Assembly: GCA_009731425.1 (NCBI GenBank)
Contig: AP018794.1
Span: 4,327,501 to 4,391,500 of the forward strand
Direction of reading: 5' to 3'
DNA: 64,000 bases
DNA from: Lachnospiraceae bacterium KM106-2
Lineage (GTDB): Bacteria > Bacillota > Clostridia > Lachnospirales > Lachnospiraceae
Every line of letters begins with the position of its first letter. The first letter of the stretch is position 1. Both the position numbers and the translations under genes were made by a program. The notes beneath the pieces were generated by a model, which was given only the letters and a program-made list of their open reading frames with translations, searched no databases and had not been told where the DNA came from. This document shows positions 17,086 through 25,237 of this stretch, one piece after another.

Positions 17086-17173
17086 CAGTGGCTATTGCAA
17101 CTTGAAAAGATGATACGAGAGGAAAGTTGTTATAGCCGTTGCTATTCCTAAAGAAAATAAAAATTTAGGAGGG
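17077..17173 (+). promoter_or_regulatory. translational attenuator upstream of CD3324-like gene (copy 1)
   Basis: Four segments can pair in two ways. Segment 1 (TTGCATAGC, 17078-17086) pairs with segment 2 (GCTATTGCAA, 17091-17100) with one bulge. Segment 3 is ATAGCCGTTGCTAT (17132-17145). TTCCTAAA (17145-17152) pairs with the ribosome site TTTAGGAG (17164-17171, one G-U). Alternatively ATAGCAGTGGCTAT (17082-17095) pairs with segment 3 over 14 bp with two G-U. The layout matches erm/cat-style attenuators, where a ribosome stalled on the leader masks segment 1. Confidence 0.6.
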
Positions 17174-17177
17174 CAAT

Positions 17178-17453
17178 ATGAGCTATAAGAGAGCCGAGCA
17201 GGTGCTACCTGTTGAAGTGATAGAGTTAATTCAGAATTTCGTAGATGGAGAGTGCATCTATATTCCTAGAAAAGAGAATATGAGAAAGGAATGGGGGCAT
17301 TCGACTAAGATCCGAGAACAACTACAGGAGCGAAATCATCAGATATATGAAGATTATTTGAACGGTCTTCGAACAGTAGAACTTGCAAGAAAATATTATT
17401 TATCAGAAAAGAGTATCCAGCGCATTATACGTGAAAGAAAGCGCGCGGCATAA
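17178..17453 (+). CDS. CD3324/Mor-like small helix-turn-helix protein
   Basis: A 91-residue basic protein beginning MSYKRAEQVLP. From memory it matches the CD3324 family, related to the Mor transcription activator fold: an N-terminal region with GECIYIPRKENMRKEWG and a C-terminal helix-turn-helix (YLNGLRTVELARKYYLSEKSIQRIIRE). It probably binds DNA. TTAGGAGGG precedes the ATG, but that site can be sequestered by an upstream sequence, so translation is probably conditional. It is monocistronic, bounded by a strong terminator. Confidence 0.7.
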   Translation: MSYKRAEQVLPVEVIELIQNFVDGECIYIPRKENMRKEWGHSTKIREQLQERNHQIYEDYLNGLRTVELARKYYLSEKSIQRIIRERKRAA

Positions 17454-17455
17454 AA

Positions 17456-17498
17456 AAATAAGCTTATTACAACAAAATGTAATAGGCTTATTTTTTTG
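17456..17498 (+). terminator. intrinsic terminator
   Basis: AATAAGCTTATTAC pairs with GTAATAGGCTTATT around AACAAAAT, followed by seven T. Confidence 0.9.
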
Positions 17499-17591
17499 AG
17501 TAATAGTGGAATGTGAAAATACAACATTTGTCAGAATACGACATAATCAGTTAGAAATATTATAATATTCGGCAAAATATACTGAAAACAT

Positions 17592-17618
17592 AATGAAAAC
17601 CGAATAATATGCCGATAC
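17592..17618 (+). promoter_or_regulatory. sigma-28 (FliA/SigD) promoter of chemoreceptor 1
   Basis: The -10 GCCGATAC at 17611-17618 and the following CAATT are the same as in the second chemoreceptor promoter. The -35 is weak (AATG at the 15-bp spacing). The ATG inside this box cannot be the gene start. Confidence 0.65.
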
Positions 17619-17647
17619 AATTCCCGGAAAGTATTAAGGAGGGTAAT

Positions 17648-19699
17648 ATGAATAAGAGGAATAGTCTAGGTGTAAAGATTATAACAGTTTTCATTGTGAC
17701 AGTATTAGTGATCATGATATTGAGCGGAACTGTGATGAGTATTAAAGTGAACGACGATTTAAATGAAAGTGCAAGAGTTACAAGCGAACAGATATTGAAG
17801 GAGACTTCGAAAGGTTTTCAAGTATATCTGAAGACACTTAGTGCACCGGTTGATTTAGTGGGGAGAAACGGGGTCGTTCAAGAAGTTGGTGAAACAGGTA
17901 TCAAGAGTGTGGAAGAAGAACTTGCGAAAGTAATGGTAAGTGCAAGTAAAATAACAGAGGGTTCTGTACGTGTCTGCTTTTCCACAGAGAAAAAGGAATA
18001 TTTAAGTGCATGGATTGAATTAGCGTCTGATGGAAAGAAAATCGTACACAGTAGCTATCAATCAGGAGTAGATAATACAGATAAAGATTGGTATAAGAAC
18101 TCGATCGGACGAGAAGGTATCAATACAATCTTTAGTAATTTTACTGAAATCTATAAAGATGAGGAAACAGGAAAAGATATCTTTACTGTATCACAGGAAA
18201 TAAAGTTACATGGAGAAATGTTTGGTGTTGTTAGTATGGATGTTGATGCAGAACAACTTAAACAATATATACAAAGTATTCAAATGATGACAACTGGATT
18301 TGTAGTATTAGCAGATCAAGATGGTAACCTTATTGTGAATGATGCGGATAATAAAATTACTCAAGAAGCAATTAAGAATACAAATCTAGTAAAGAAAATA
18401 CAAGAGAATAAAGATGGAACCAAGATAACAAAAGTGGCGGAAATGATCAATGGAACAAATTATAATGTAACGATCATGAAAGATGAGGTTACAGGATGGA
18501 GCATTATTGGTCTCCTTGGTGACAAAGAAGCAGCTTCCACTATTTCTAATCTTCGTCAAACAATTTTATTTACTTCAGTAATGGGAGTGATAACTGCAAT
18601 TGTAGTCTCACTTCTATTTGCAAAATATTTTACTCGACAGATTAAAAAGCTACAGTATATTACAAAGAAAGTTGCTGAAGGAGATTTTACAGAGAAAGTA
18701 GAAGTGAAATCGAAAGATGAGTTTGGAATGCTGGAAGGCGACTTTAATAATATGATAGATGATATCTCAGGATTATTACTCAATATTGAAGAGCAAGCAG
18801 GACAGCTTCTAGAAGTAACAGGACAGATTACAGAAGATACTTTTACAACGAGAGATACGGTAGAACAAGTGGCTGAAGCAATCAACTCTGTTGCACTTGG
18901 AGCAACTTCTCAGGCGGCAAGTACGCAAGAGGCGAATGTAGAAGTTGAGAATTTAAGCAATAGCCTCGGAGTGGTTAGAGAACAGGTTGTAAATATAACG
19001 AATGTTGCAAAAGAAGCTTCGGGAATGAGCAATCATGGAATCAAGAGTGTTGATCTATTACTTGATACAGCCAATAAGGCAAAAGAGAAAAATGCAAGTA
19101 GTGTTGAAGCAATTGAGAAAATGTTAGAGAGTATCGATAAGATTACATTTATTAGTAATGCAATCGCTGATATTACAGAACAGACGAACTTATTATCTTT
19201 AAATGCAAGTATTGAAGCTGCTAGAGCAGGAGAAATGGGAAAAGGATTTGCAGTTGTTGCTGATGAAATTCGTAATTTAGCGGAAGAGTCAAAAAAATCA
19301 ACTGACGAGATTAAAACGATATTGGAAGAGATTTCATCTCATTCTTTACACGTAAAACAATCATTGGATGAAAATCAAGTTTTACAACAAGAACAGCAGT
19401 CATCAGTTGATTCTACAAGACAATTATTCCATAAGCTGCAAGAGAGCATTATTGATCTAGAAAATAATATGAATGCAATCAATCAAGCAAATGATCAGAT
19501 GGATCAAAACAAAGCGGTAGTAGTAGAACGAATGGAAGAGATCGCATCTGTATCAGAAGAAAGTGCGGCATCATCAGAGGAAGTAAATGCTTCTACAGAT
19601 CAAGTGAAGGAGACGATTAAAAATATTACTTCACGTACGGAAAGCTTAAATAAAATTGCGAATGAACTTCATGAGTCAGTTCGAAAATTTAAATTATAA
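17648..19699 (+). CDS. methyl-accepting chemotaxis protein 1
   Basis: A 683-residue transmembrane chemoreceptor: helix 1 at about 10-32, an extracellular Cache-type sensor (about 35-300, including TDKDWYKNSIG and DIFTVSQEIK), helix 2 at about 303-325, HAMP at about 326-380, and a long cytoplasmic coiled coil with the kinase-control tip EQTNLLSLNASIEAARAGE. The start is set at 17648, after AAGGAGGG at 17637-17644. Transcription from a sigma-28 box ties it to the flagellar regulon. A close paralogue lies 0.9 kb downstream. Confidence 0.9.
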   Translation: MNKRNSLGVKIITVFIVTVLVIMILSGTVMSIKVNDDLNESARVTSEQILKETSKGFQVYLKTLSAPVDLVGRNGVVQEVGETGIKSVEEELAKVMVSASKITEGSVRVCFSTEKKEYLSAWIELASDGKKIVHSSYQSGVDNTDKDWYKNSIGREGINTIFSNFTEIYKDEETGKDIFTVSQEIKLHGEMFGVVSMDVDAEQLKQYIQSIQMMTTGFVVLADQDGNLIVNDADNKITQEAIKNTNLVKKIQENKDGTKITKVAEMINGTNYNVTIMKDEVTGWSIIGLLGDKEAASTISNLRQTILFTSVMGVITAIVVSLLFAKYFTRQIKKLQYITKKVAEGDFTEKVEVKSKDEFGMLEGDFNNMIDDISGLLLNIEEQAGQLLEVTGQITEDTFTTRDTVEQVAEAINSVALGATSQAASTQEANVEVENLSNSLGVVREQVVNITNVAKEASGMSNHGIKSVDLLLDTANKAKEKNASSVEAIEKMLESIDKITFISNAIADITEQTNLLSLNASIEAARAGEMGKGFAVVADEIRNLAEESKKSTDEIKTILEEISSHSLHVKQSLDENQVLQQEQQSSVDSTRQLFHKLQESIIDLENNMNAINQANDQMDQNKAVVVERMEEIASVSEESAASSEEVNASTDQVKETIKNITSRTESLNKIANELHESVRKFKL

Positions 19700-19714
19700 A
19701 AATAAACTATTAGG

Positions 19715-19759
19715 AATAAGCATGTTGCAAGAAAATGCAACATGCTTATTCTTTTTTTG
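19715..19759 (+). terminator. intrinsic terminator after chemoreceptor 1
   Basis: GAATAAGCATGTTGCA pairs perfectly with TGCAACATGCTTATTC around AGAAAA and is followed by a T run. Confidence 0.95.
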
Positions 19760-19828
19760 AAAAAAATATGAGGTCGCAAGTTAGGGGGATGCTCCGTTAT
19801 ACTAGTCTCAGATAGGAGGAATGAGTTT

Positions 19829-19855
19829 ATGAACAGACCTTATTATGTTGCATAG
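19829..19855 (+). CDS. 8-residue leader peptide MNRPYYVA (copy 2)
   Basis: TAGGAGGA at 19813-19820 precedes ATG 19829 by eight bases. The frame has eight codons and ends Val-Ala-TAG like the leader at 17059. The 24 bases from GTTGCATAG onward match copy 1 at 22 of 24 positions, although the earlier codons differ (RPYY here, TDVI there). This conserves the stop-codon region and hairpin rather than the whole peptide. Confidence 0.7.
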   Translation: MNRPYYVA

Positions 19856-19940
19856 CAAAGGCTATTGCAAATAAAGATTACATTAATTTAATTTTGGGAT
19901 AGCCTTTGCAGATCCGTATTAAAATCAGAGGAGATGCAAA
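19847..19940 (+). promoter_or_regulatory. translational attenuator upstream of DUF1062-like gene (copy 2)
   Basis: TTGCATAGC (19848-19856) can pair with GCTATTGCAA (19861-19870). GCAAAGGCTAT (19855-19865) can pair perfectly with ATAGCCTTTGC (19899-19909, 11 bp). TTTGCA-GA-TCC (19905-19915) can pair with GGA-GA-TGCAAA (19930-19940), a helix with a tandem G-A mismatch that buries the ribosome site up to the base before ATG. The last two helices share bases 19905-19909 and exclude each other. Leader translation should decide which forms. Confidence 0.7.
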
Positions 19941-20468
19941 ATGAGCTATTATAAAATAAGACCCCGCAATTCATATCAGATCATTCGAAGATGTCCAACT
20001 TGCGGGGGAAAAACATATTATGTAAATACAAATCATTTTCGAGTAAATGCAAATGGAAGTTTAGTCGATGTATGGCTGATCTATCAATGTGAACAATGTA
20101 AACATACTTGTAATTTAACAATAGAGGAAAGAGTAAATCCGCAGGCAATACCAAGAAATCAGTATGAAAAGTTCTTGGCGAACGATTTAGAACTTTGTCA
20201 TAGCTATGGGACGAATCGAAGTATATTTGTGAGAAATAAAGCGGAGATCGCTGAAGATAAAATGGAGGTGGAGCTCGTGAAGGTTGAGGAAGAAGAGAAT
20301 TCCGAGATCATCATTGAAAACTTAAATCATATAAAAGTGAGAGCAGATAAACTATTGGCTGAGATTTTGAAGTTATCGAGAAGTCAGGTCCATCAGAAGT
20401 TAAAAGAGGGAAGTATTGTGATGGTGAAAGAAAATGGTGGCAATAAAATTAAGTTTTTATTGCAATAG
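19941..20468 (+). CDS. DUF1062-like protein: zinc ribbon plus S4-like RNA-binding domain
   Basis: A 175-residue soluble protein. Residues about 17-55 hold two Cys pairs (CPTCGG at 18-23 and CEQCKH at 50-55), a zinc ribbon, around sequence I associate with DUF1062 (INTNNF/RVNANG-type; here NTNHFRVNANGSLVDVWLI). The C-terminal about 45 residues (IKVRADKLLAEILKLSRSQ, then KLKEGSIVMV) match the S4 RNA-binding fold of ribosome-associated proteins such as Hsp15/RqcP. The combination suggests action on rRNA, tRNA or stalled ribosomes. Translation is probably gated by the leader attenuator. It stands alone between two chemoreceptor genes. Confidence 0.75.
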   Translation: MSYYKIRPRNSYQIIRRCPTCGGKTYYVNTNHFRVNANGSLVDVWLIYQCEQCKHTCNLTIEERVNPQAIPRNQYEKFLANDLELCHSYGTNRSIFVRNKAEIAEDKMEVELVKVEEEENSEIIIENLNHIKVRADKLLAEILKLSRSQVHQKLKEGSIVMVKENGGNKIKFLLQ

Positions 20469-20476
20469 AAGAAGGA

Positions 20477-20516
20477 GTTCTAGCAACTGAGTATTTAGTC
20501 AGCTAGAACTTTTTTG
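20477..20516 (+). terminator. intrinsic terminator
   Basis: GTTCTAGC (20477-20484) pairs with GCTAGAAC (20502-20509), with a further CTGA/TCAG pairing inside, followed by T6. Confidence 0.85.
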
Positions 20517-20545
20517 TACATTATGTCGAAAATAAGTGAATATAT

Positions 20546-20572
20546 TAAAATAATTGTGAAAAATGCCGATAC
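20546..20572 (+). promoter_or_regulatory. sigma-28 promoter of chemoreceptor 2
   Basis: TAAA (20546-20549), exactly 15 bp, then GCCGATAC (20565-20572). This agrees with the FliA/SigD consensus TAAA-N15-GCCGATAA at all but the last base. Confidence 0.85.
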
Positions 20573-20601
20573 AATTACCATAAAGTGTTAAGGAGGGCAA
20601 T

Positions 20602-22656
20602 ATGAATAAGAGACATAGCTTAGGAGCAAAGATCGTAGCGGTCTTTGTGGTAACAGTAATAGTGGTAATGGCGTTAAATGGAGTATTCATGAATCTTGAA
20701 GTAAAACAAAAGATGAGTGATAATGCAAAAGTAACGAGCAACCAGACATTAAAAGAGACGCTAAAAGGATTTCAGGTATATTTAAAGACACTGAGTGCTC
20801 CGGTCGATCTAGTAACTAGAAATGCCGCAGTACAAGGAGTTGACGAGACTGGTCTGAAGGACATCCAAGAGGATCTTGCTAAGACGCTAGTTAGTGCCTG
20901 TAAAATAACAGAAGGATCTATTCGAGTTTGTTATTCTACGATTAAGAAGGAACACTTAACAGCATGGATCGAGATTGGGGCAGACGGTAAGAAGATCGTT
21001 CATAGTACATATGCATCCGGAGTTGATAATTCAGATAAAGAGTGGTATAAGAATTCCATAGGAAGATCTGCGGTAAATACGATCTTCAGTAACTTTACAG
21101 GAATTTATAAAGATGAAGAAACAGGCAAAGATATCTTTACCGTATCTCAGGAAATTAAACATAACGATGAATTAGTCGGTGTGGTTCAGATGGATGTGGA
21201 TGCAAATCAGTTAAAACAGTACATACAAAGCATTCAGTTAATGAGCACAGGATTTGTGGTATTAGCAGATGAAGATGGAAATATTATCGTTAATGATAAG
21301 AAAAATAAAATTAGTGAAGAGTCATTTAAGAAGACAGGTTTAGTAAATAAGATTAAAGAGAATAATTCAAAAACTGCTGTTTCAGAAACCATCAATGGAA
21401 CGGAATATGACGTGACAATTATGAAAGATGATATTACAGGCTGGAGCGTAATTGGTTTATTAAGTCCAGAAGAAACAGCTTCTACGGTTGCTGACCTTCG
21501 AAATATTATCTGGATCACATCTATTATGGGAATTTTACTTGCAGCTGTGATCGCATTCTTATTTGCAAGATATATTACTCGTCAGATCAGAAAGCTTCAA
21601 CGTATTACGAAGAAAGTAGCAGAGGGTGACTTTACTGAAAAGGTTAAGGTAACTTCAAAAGATGAATTTGGTATGTTGGAAGGTGATTTCAATAATATGA
21701 TCGAGGATATCTCAAGCTTAATTCACCGAATTGAAGAACGAGCAGGACAACTTTTAGAGGTATCGAGTCAGATTACAGAAGATACGAATGTAACTAAGAA
21801 TACAGTAGATCAGGTAGCAGAAGCGATCAACTCGGTAGCGATTGGAGCAACTTCTCAAGCAGCAAGTACGCAGGAAGCTAATCTAGAAGTTGAGAATCTA
21901 AGCAATAGTTTAGAAGTTGTAAAAGATCATGTGACAAGTATTACTGATGTATCAAAAGAAGCATCTTCTATGAGTGAGGATGGTATTAAGAGTGTAGCAG
22001 TACTTATTGACACAGCCAATAAGGCAAAAGAAACAAATGAGAGCAGTGTTCAGGCAATTGAGAAGATGTTAGAAAGTATTGAGAAGATCACATTTATTAG
22101 TAATGCGATCGCAGATATTACAGAGCAAACGAACCTGTTATCATTAAATGCAAGTATTGAAGCAGCTAGAGCTGGAGAGATGGGAAAAGGATTTGCAGTT
22201 GTTGCAGATGAGATCCGTAACTTAGCAGAAGAATCTAAGAAATCTACCGATGAGATCAAGACGATCATAGAAGAGATTGCATCTCATTCGTTACAGGTAA
22301 AAGAATCCTTAGATGAGAATCAACAGTTGCAGCAAGAACAGCAAGAATCCGTTGATTCGACTAAAGAATTGTTCCACAATCTTCAACAGAGTGTTATGCG
22401 TTTAGATCAGAATATGAGTGCAATTAATAAAGCAAATGATCAGATGTATCGAAATAAAGCGGTTGTAGTAGAACGTATGGAAGAAATCGCTTCTGTTTCA
22501 GAAGAAAGTGCAGCATCTTCAGAAGAGGTAAATGCATCAACAGATCAAGTACAGGATACGATAAAAAATATTACATCACGTACAGAGAATCTTAATGTGA
22601 TTGCAAAAGAGCTTCATGAGTCAGTTCAGAGATTTAAGTTAGAAGAAAATAAATAA
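20602..22656 (+). CDS. methyl-accepting chemotaxis protein 2
   Basis: A 684-residue chemoreceptor with the same layout as the first: helix 1, Cache-type sensor (about 35-300), helix 2, HAMP, coiled-coil signalling domain. Most sensor residues are shared (VYLKTLSAPVDLV, DIFTVSQEIK), and the cytoplasmic tip is identical, so this is a recent tandem duplication. The two differ mainly in the first helix, the middle of the sensor (about residues 230-270) and HAMP. AAGGAGGGC precedes ATG 20602. Expressed with flagellar genes from sigma-28. Confidence 0.9.
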   Translation: MNKRHSLGAKIVAVFVVTVIVVMALNGVFMNLEVKQKMSDNAKVTSNQTLKETLKGFQVYLKTLSAPVDLVTRNAAVQGVDETGLKDIQEDLAKTLVSACKITEGSIRVCYSTIKKEHLTAWIEIGADGKKIVHSTYASGVDNSDKEWYKNSIGRSAVNTIFSNFTGIYKDEETGKDIFTVSQEIKHNDELVGVVQMDVDANQLKQYIQSIQLMSTGFVVLADEDGNIIVNDKKNKISEESFKKTGLVNKIKENNSKTAVSETINGTEYDVTIMKDDITGWSVIGLLSPEETASTVADLRNIIWITSIMGILLAAVIAFLFARYITRQIRKLQRITKKVAEGDFTEKVKVTSKDEFGMLEGDFNNMIEDISSLIHRIEERAGQLLEVSSQITEDTNVTKNTVDQVAEAINSVAIGATSQAASTQEANLEVENLSNSLEVVKDHVTSITDVSKEASSMSEDGIKSVAVLIDTANKAKETNESSVQAIEKMLESIEKITFISNAIADITEQTNLLSLNASIEAARAGEMGKGFAVVADEIRNLAEESKKSTDEIKTIIEEIASHSLQVKESLDENQQLQQEQQESVDSTKELFHNLQQSVMRLDQNMSAINKANDQMYRNKAVVVERMEEIASVSEESAASSEEVNASTDQVQDTIKNITSRTENLNVIAKELHESVQRFKLEENK

Positions 22657-22670
22657 TGAAATAAAATAAA

Positions 22671-22700
22671 AAATGTGGCTGATGTAATTCAGCCACATTT
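22671..22700. terminator. bidirectional terminator
   Basis: AAATGTGGCTGA pairs with TCAGCCACATTT around TGTAAT, between convergent genes. Confidence 0.85.
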
Positions 22701-22713
22701 CTTTATTTGAATC

Positions 22714-22926
22714 TTATTGATCATTACGTAATTCTAAGTAATTGTTTAATTGTTCTACTAATGCATTTACATCAATTCCGTGTACCATGCATGCTTCTTC
22801 TAATGATTCCATTTGAGAGGATGGACATCCAAGACAGTGCATACCAGATGCCATAAGGATTGGAGCCATTCCTTCGTTTACTCTTAATATATCACCAATG
22901 ATCATTGATTTGTCGATTTTACTCAT
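22714..22926 (-). CDS. DUF1858 domain protein
   Basis: A 70-residue cytoplasmic protein beginning MSKIDKSMIIGDILRVN with the motif GMHCLGCPSSQ. This is the DUF1858 fold, usually found alone or next to hybrid-cluster or redox proteins; the two cysteines three apart could form a redox-active disulfide or bind metal. A GAGGAG site precedes the start on the minus strand. It is separate from the transporter gene further upstream on the same strand. The molecular role of the family is not established. Confidence 0.8.
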   Translation of the reverse strand: MSKIDKSMIIGDILRVNEGMAPILMASGMHCLGCPSSQMESLEEACMVHGIDVNALVEQLNNYLELRNDQ

Positions 22927-23013
22927 TGTATTCTCCTCATATCTATATTGTTTTATCGGTATTTATTATACCATTATCTTCAATATTTACATGTGGAATT
23001 ATATGGTAAATTC

Positions 23014-24678
23014 TTAAGCTTCTTTCTCCATGAGCTTTTCAATTCCCTTGAAAGCAACTACAACACCTAGTGCAAGCAATAGGATTGCAAATACAAATTG
23101 GAGACCATCCTGCATTAGGATGAACTTAGGAGTACCCATGATCGTAACAATATCAACAATTCTAATGATCAAGGCTGTAAAGGTTACAGCGAGCATAACG
23201 ACCATTGGGATCCAAAGCATTGCGCCTTGACGTTTTGTCTTCTTTAAGTATACCGCACATGCGATCAAAGCAAGAGCGGATAGTAATTGGTTAGCAGAAC
23301 CGAAGAGAGGCCAGATTCTTAAATAACCGACGATACTTAAAGCATAACTGAATCCTAATGTAATTACTGTGGCAAAATATTTATTAGTTAATACTTTGCG
23401 AACTGGACTCATATCTTCGTCTTTGATCGATGCGTCTAAGAATAATTCCTGGAAGGATAGACGACCGACACGTGCAACGGAGTCTAAGCTGGTTAAAGCA
23501 AATGCAGAAATTGCAAGTGTGATTAGTGTATAAGCAGCTTTTTGATGAATTCCGATTTTTACAAGAAATGCAGCTATGGCCTGAGCAAATACAACAGTAG
23601 GAGTTCCATCAGGAAGTTGTGTACCATTAGCTAAGAATCCAACTGCGATCAGTGCAATAACAGCTAAGAATGACTCTAATAACATAGCACCGAAAGAGAC
23701 AGGAAGCATATTTTTTTCGTTTTTGATCTGTTTAGAAGCAGTACCGGATGAAACTAACGAGTGGAAACCAGATACGGCACCACAAGCGATCGTTACAAAT
23801 AATGTTGGGAATAAGTAACTGCCGTTAACACAAAAGCCTGTAAATGCATTTAATTTGAATGCTGGCTGGTATACTATGATACCAACGACAGAGCCAAGCA
23901 TCATTGCTAGTAATAAGAAACTATTTAAGTAATCACGAGGCTGTAAGAGTGCCCATACTGGTGTGACGGATGCGATAAATATGTAAATAAAAATGATGAT
24001 GGACCAGTTACCTTTGGAAATATACATTGGTAACTGTAAACCTAAGGCAACTGCAAACACTAATAAAGCAATTGCAATGACGGTATTTACCCAAGCTTTT
24101 TGTTTGGCATATTTTAAGAAGAATCCTAAACCAACGGCGAAGAAGATGAATAACATGGAGGTGGTAGCAACCGCTCCATTTGATTCTACTTTTGCACCTG
24201 TATCGCTAAAACCATTGAAAGTTGCGGCAACGATATCAGCAAATGCAGCAACAACAAGGATTGAAAATAACCATGTAAAAAGTAAGAATAATTTCTTGCC
24301 AAGTTTACCTATGTATAACTCAATGATATATCCGATGGAACGTCCTTTATTCTTAACAGATGCATACATAGAAGCGAAATCTTGTACGGCTCCAAAGAAG
24401 ACACCACCAAAAAGAATCCATAGTAAAACAGGAACCCAACCGAATACCGCTGCCTGAATTGGACCATTGATAGGACCAGCACCTGCGATGGATGCAAATT
24501 GATGACCGAATACAACGCCGGTATCGGCAGGAACGTAGTCGACGCCATCCTGCATTTCATAGGCAGGAGTTTTTCTGTCAGGGTCGATACCCCATTTTTT
24601 TGCTAAATAACGTCCATAGATTAAGTAGGCTCCGCCAAGTACAACTGCGGAGACAATGAGTATTGTTAGTCCATTCAT
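23014..24678 (-). CDS. cstA: CstA-family transporter
   Basis: A 554-residue membrane protein with about 15 helices. Family features include GPINGPIQAAVFGWVP, the VSSGTASKQI segment and SFALTSLDSVARVGR. CstA proteins import peptides, pyruvate or related compounds. The start is placed at 24678 (MNGLTIL), preceded on the minus strand by GGAGAG; an ATG 24 codons earlier lacks a ribosome site and lies nearer the leader. A T-box riboswitch lies directly upstream, so expression should rise when a particular tRNA is uncharged. That points to amino acid or peptide uptake. Confidence 0.85.
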   Translation of the reverse strand: MNGLTILIVSAVVLGGAYLIYGRYLAKKWGIDPDRKTPAYEMQDGVDYVPADTGVVFGHQFASIAGAGPINGPIQAAVFGWVPVLLWILFGGVFFGAVQDFASMYASVKNKGRSIGYIIELYIGKLGKKLFLLFTWLFSILVVAAFADIVAATFNGFSDTGAKVESNGAVATTSMLFIFFAVGLGFFLKYAKQKAWVNTVIAIALLVFAVALGLQLPMYISKGNWSIIIFIYIFIASVTPVWALLQPRDYLNSFLLLAMMLGSVVGIIVYQPAFKLNAFTGFCVNGSYLFPTLFVTIACGAVSGFHSLVSSGTASKQIKNEKNMLPVSFGAMLLESFLAVIALIAVGFLANGTQLPDGTPTVVFAQAIAAFLVKIGIHQKAAYTLITLAISAFALTSLDSVARVGRLSFQELFLDASIKDEDMSPVRKVLTNKYFATVITLGFSYALSIVGYLRIWPLFGSANQLLSALALIACAVYLKKTKRQGAMLWIPMVVMLAVTFTALIIRIVDIVTIMGTPKFILMQDGLQFVFAILLLALGVVVAFKGIEKLMEKEA

Positions 24679-24780
24679 ATCTTTCTCTCCATTCTTTATA
24701 GTAAGTTTATAAAGGTAGAAATGATGCATGAGTTTGGGGGTTCCCAGCAATAAGATGGGCTTATAAATAGCGATTAAAAT

Positions 24781-25070
24781 AAAAAAATCGCCTCTATAAT
24801 TTCTTATAGAGACGAATAGATTCGCGGTACCACTCTAATTGTTGATCAACAACCACTTAATACATATCGTTTTACAAAGTAAAAGTAATATGTTCTTCGA
24901 TAACGGGAAGAATACGTTCTTACTTACTAAGTTTCCTGTTCAGTTCGAAAGCTAAGGGTGATGTTATTATCCTACTCATATTGTCTTCCACCAAATGACA
25001 ACTCTCTGAGATGAGTTTCTTAGTCTAATAATTTGTCCCAATCATTGCTTATTTGCTATCTTTATTTTTT
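24781..25070 (-). promoter_or_regulatory. T-box riboswitch upstream of cstA (specifier probably AUC, Ile)
   Basis: On the minus strand the T-box sequence AGAGTGGTACCGCG (24823-24836) is followed by a terminator stem CGTCTCTATAA/TTATAGAGGCG with T7. Upstream lies stem I with the AGAGAG motif, ACTCAT/ATGAGT and TTGTC/GACAA helices, and a specifier-loop strand reading AAC-AUC-ACC. By comparison with the second T-box in the window (GAA-GCA-GUC) the specifier is AUC, isoleucine. The fold was drawn by eye; the T-box call is firm, the specifier less so. Confidence 0.85.
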
Positions 25071-25073
25071 GAA

Positions 25074-25102
25074 ATTTTAGTTGATTTAGGTAGGATTGTC
25101 AA
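25074..25102 (-). promoter_or_regulatory. sigma-A promoter of the cstA T-box leader
   Basis: On the minus strand TTGACA (25097-25102), 17 bp, TAAAAT (25074-25079). Near-consensus, positioned just before the leader. Confidence 0.85.
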
Positions 25103-25202
25103 GAATTTAGAATAAAATGAACACTTTTTACCACTTTAGTGCAATAAAACTTTACAATACTAGCAAAAAGGAACTAAGTAATATAATAGGAATATTTATA
25201 AA

Positions 25203-25236
25203 ATAAAAAAAGCCTCCCATTAGGAAGCTTTTTTTA
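25203..25236 (-). terminator. terminator after degV-type gene
   Basis: Minus strand AAGCTTCC-TAATG-GGAGGCTT with T7, directly after the stop codon. Confidence 0.85.
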
Positions 25237-25237
25237 T

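Noticed and set aside
17609..17647. Possible earlier start of chemoreceptor 1 at ATG 17609
   Set aside because: That ATG lies inside the sigma-28 -10 box (ATGCCGATAC), while ATG 17648 has AAGGAGGG and gives the same N-terminus as its paralogue.
23993..24457. 154-codon plus-strand open frame
   Set aside because: Antisense to cstA; its composition is that of a reverse-complemented membrane protein and there is no ribosome site.
24820..25020. tRNA-like pattern upstream of cstA
   Set aside because: The GGTACCGCG sequence is the conserved T-box antiterminator, followed by a terminator, not a tRNA gene.
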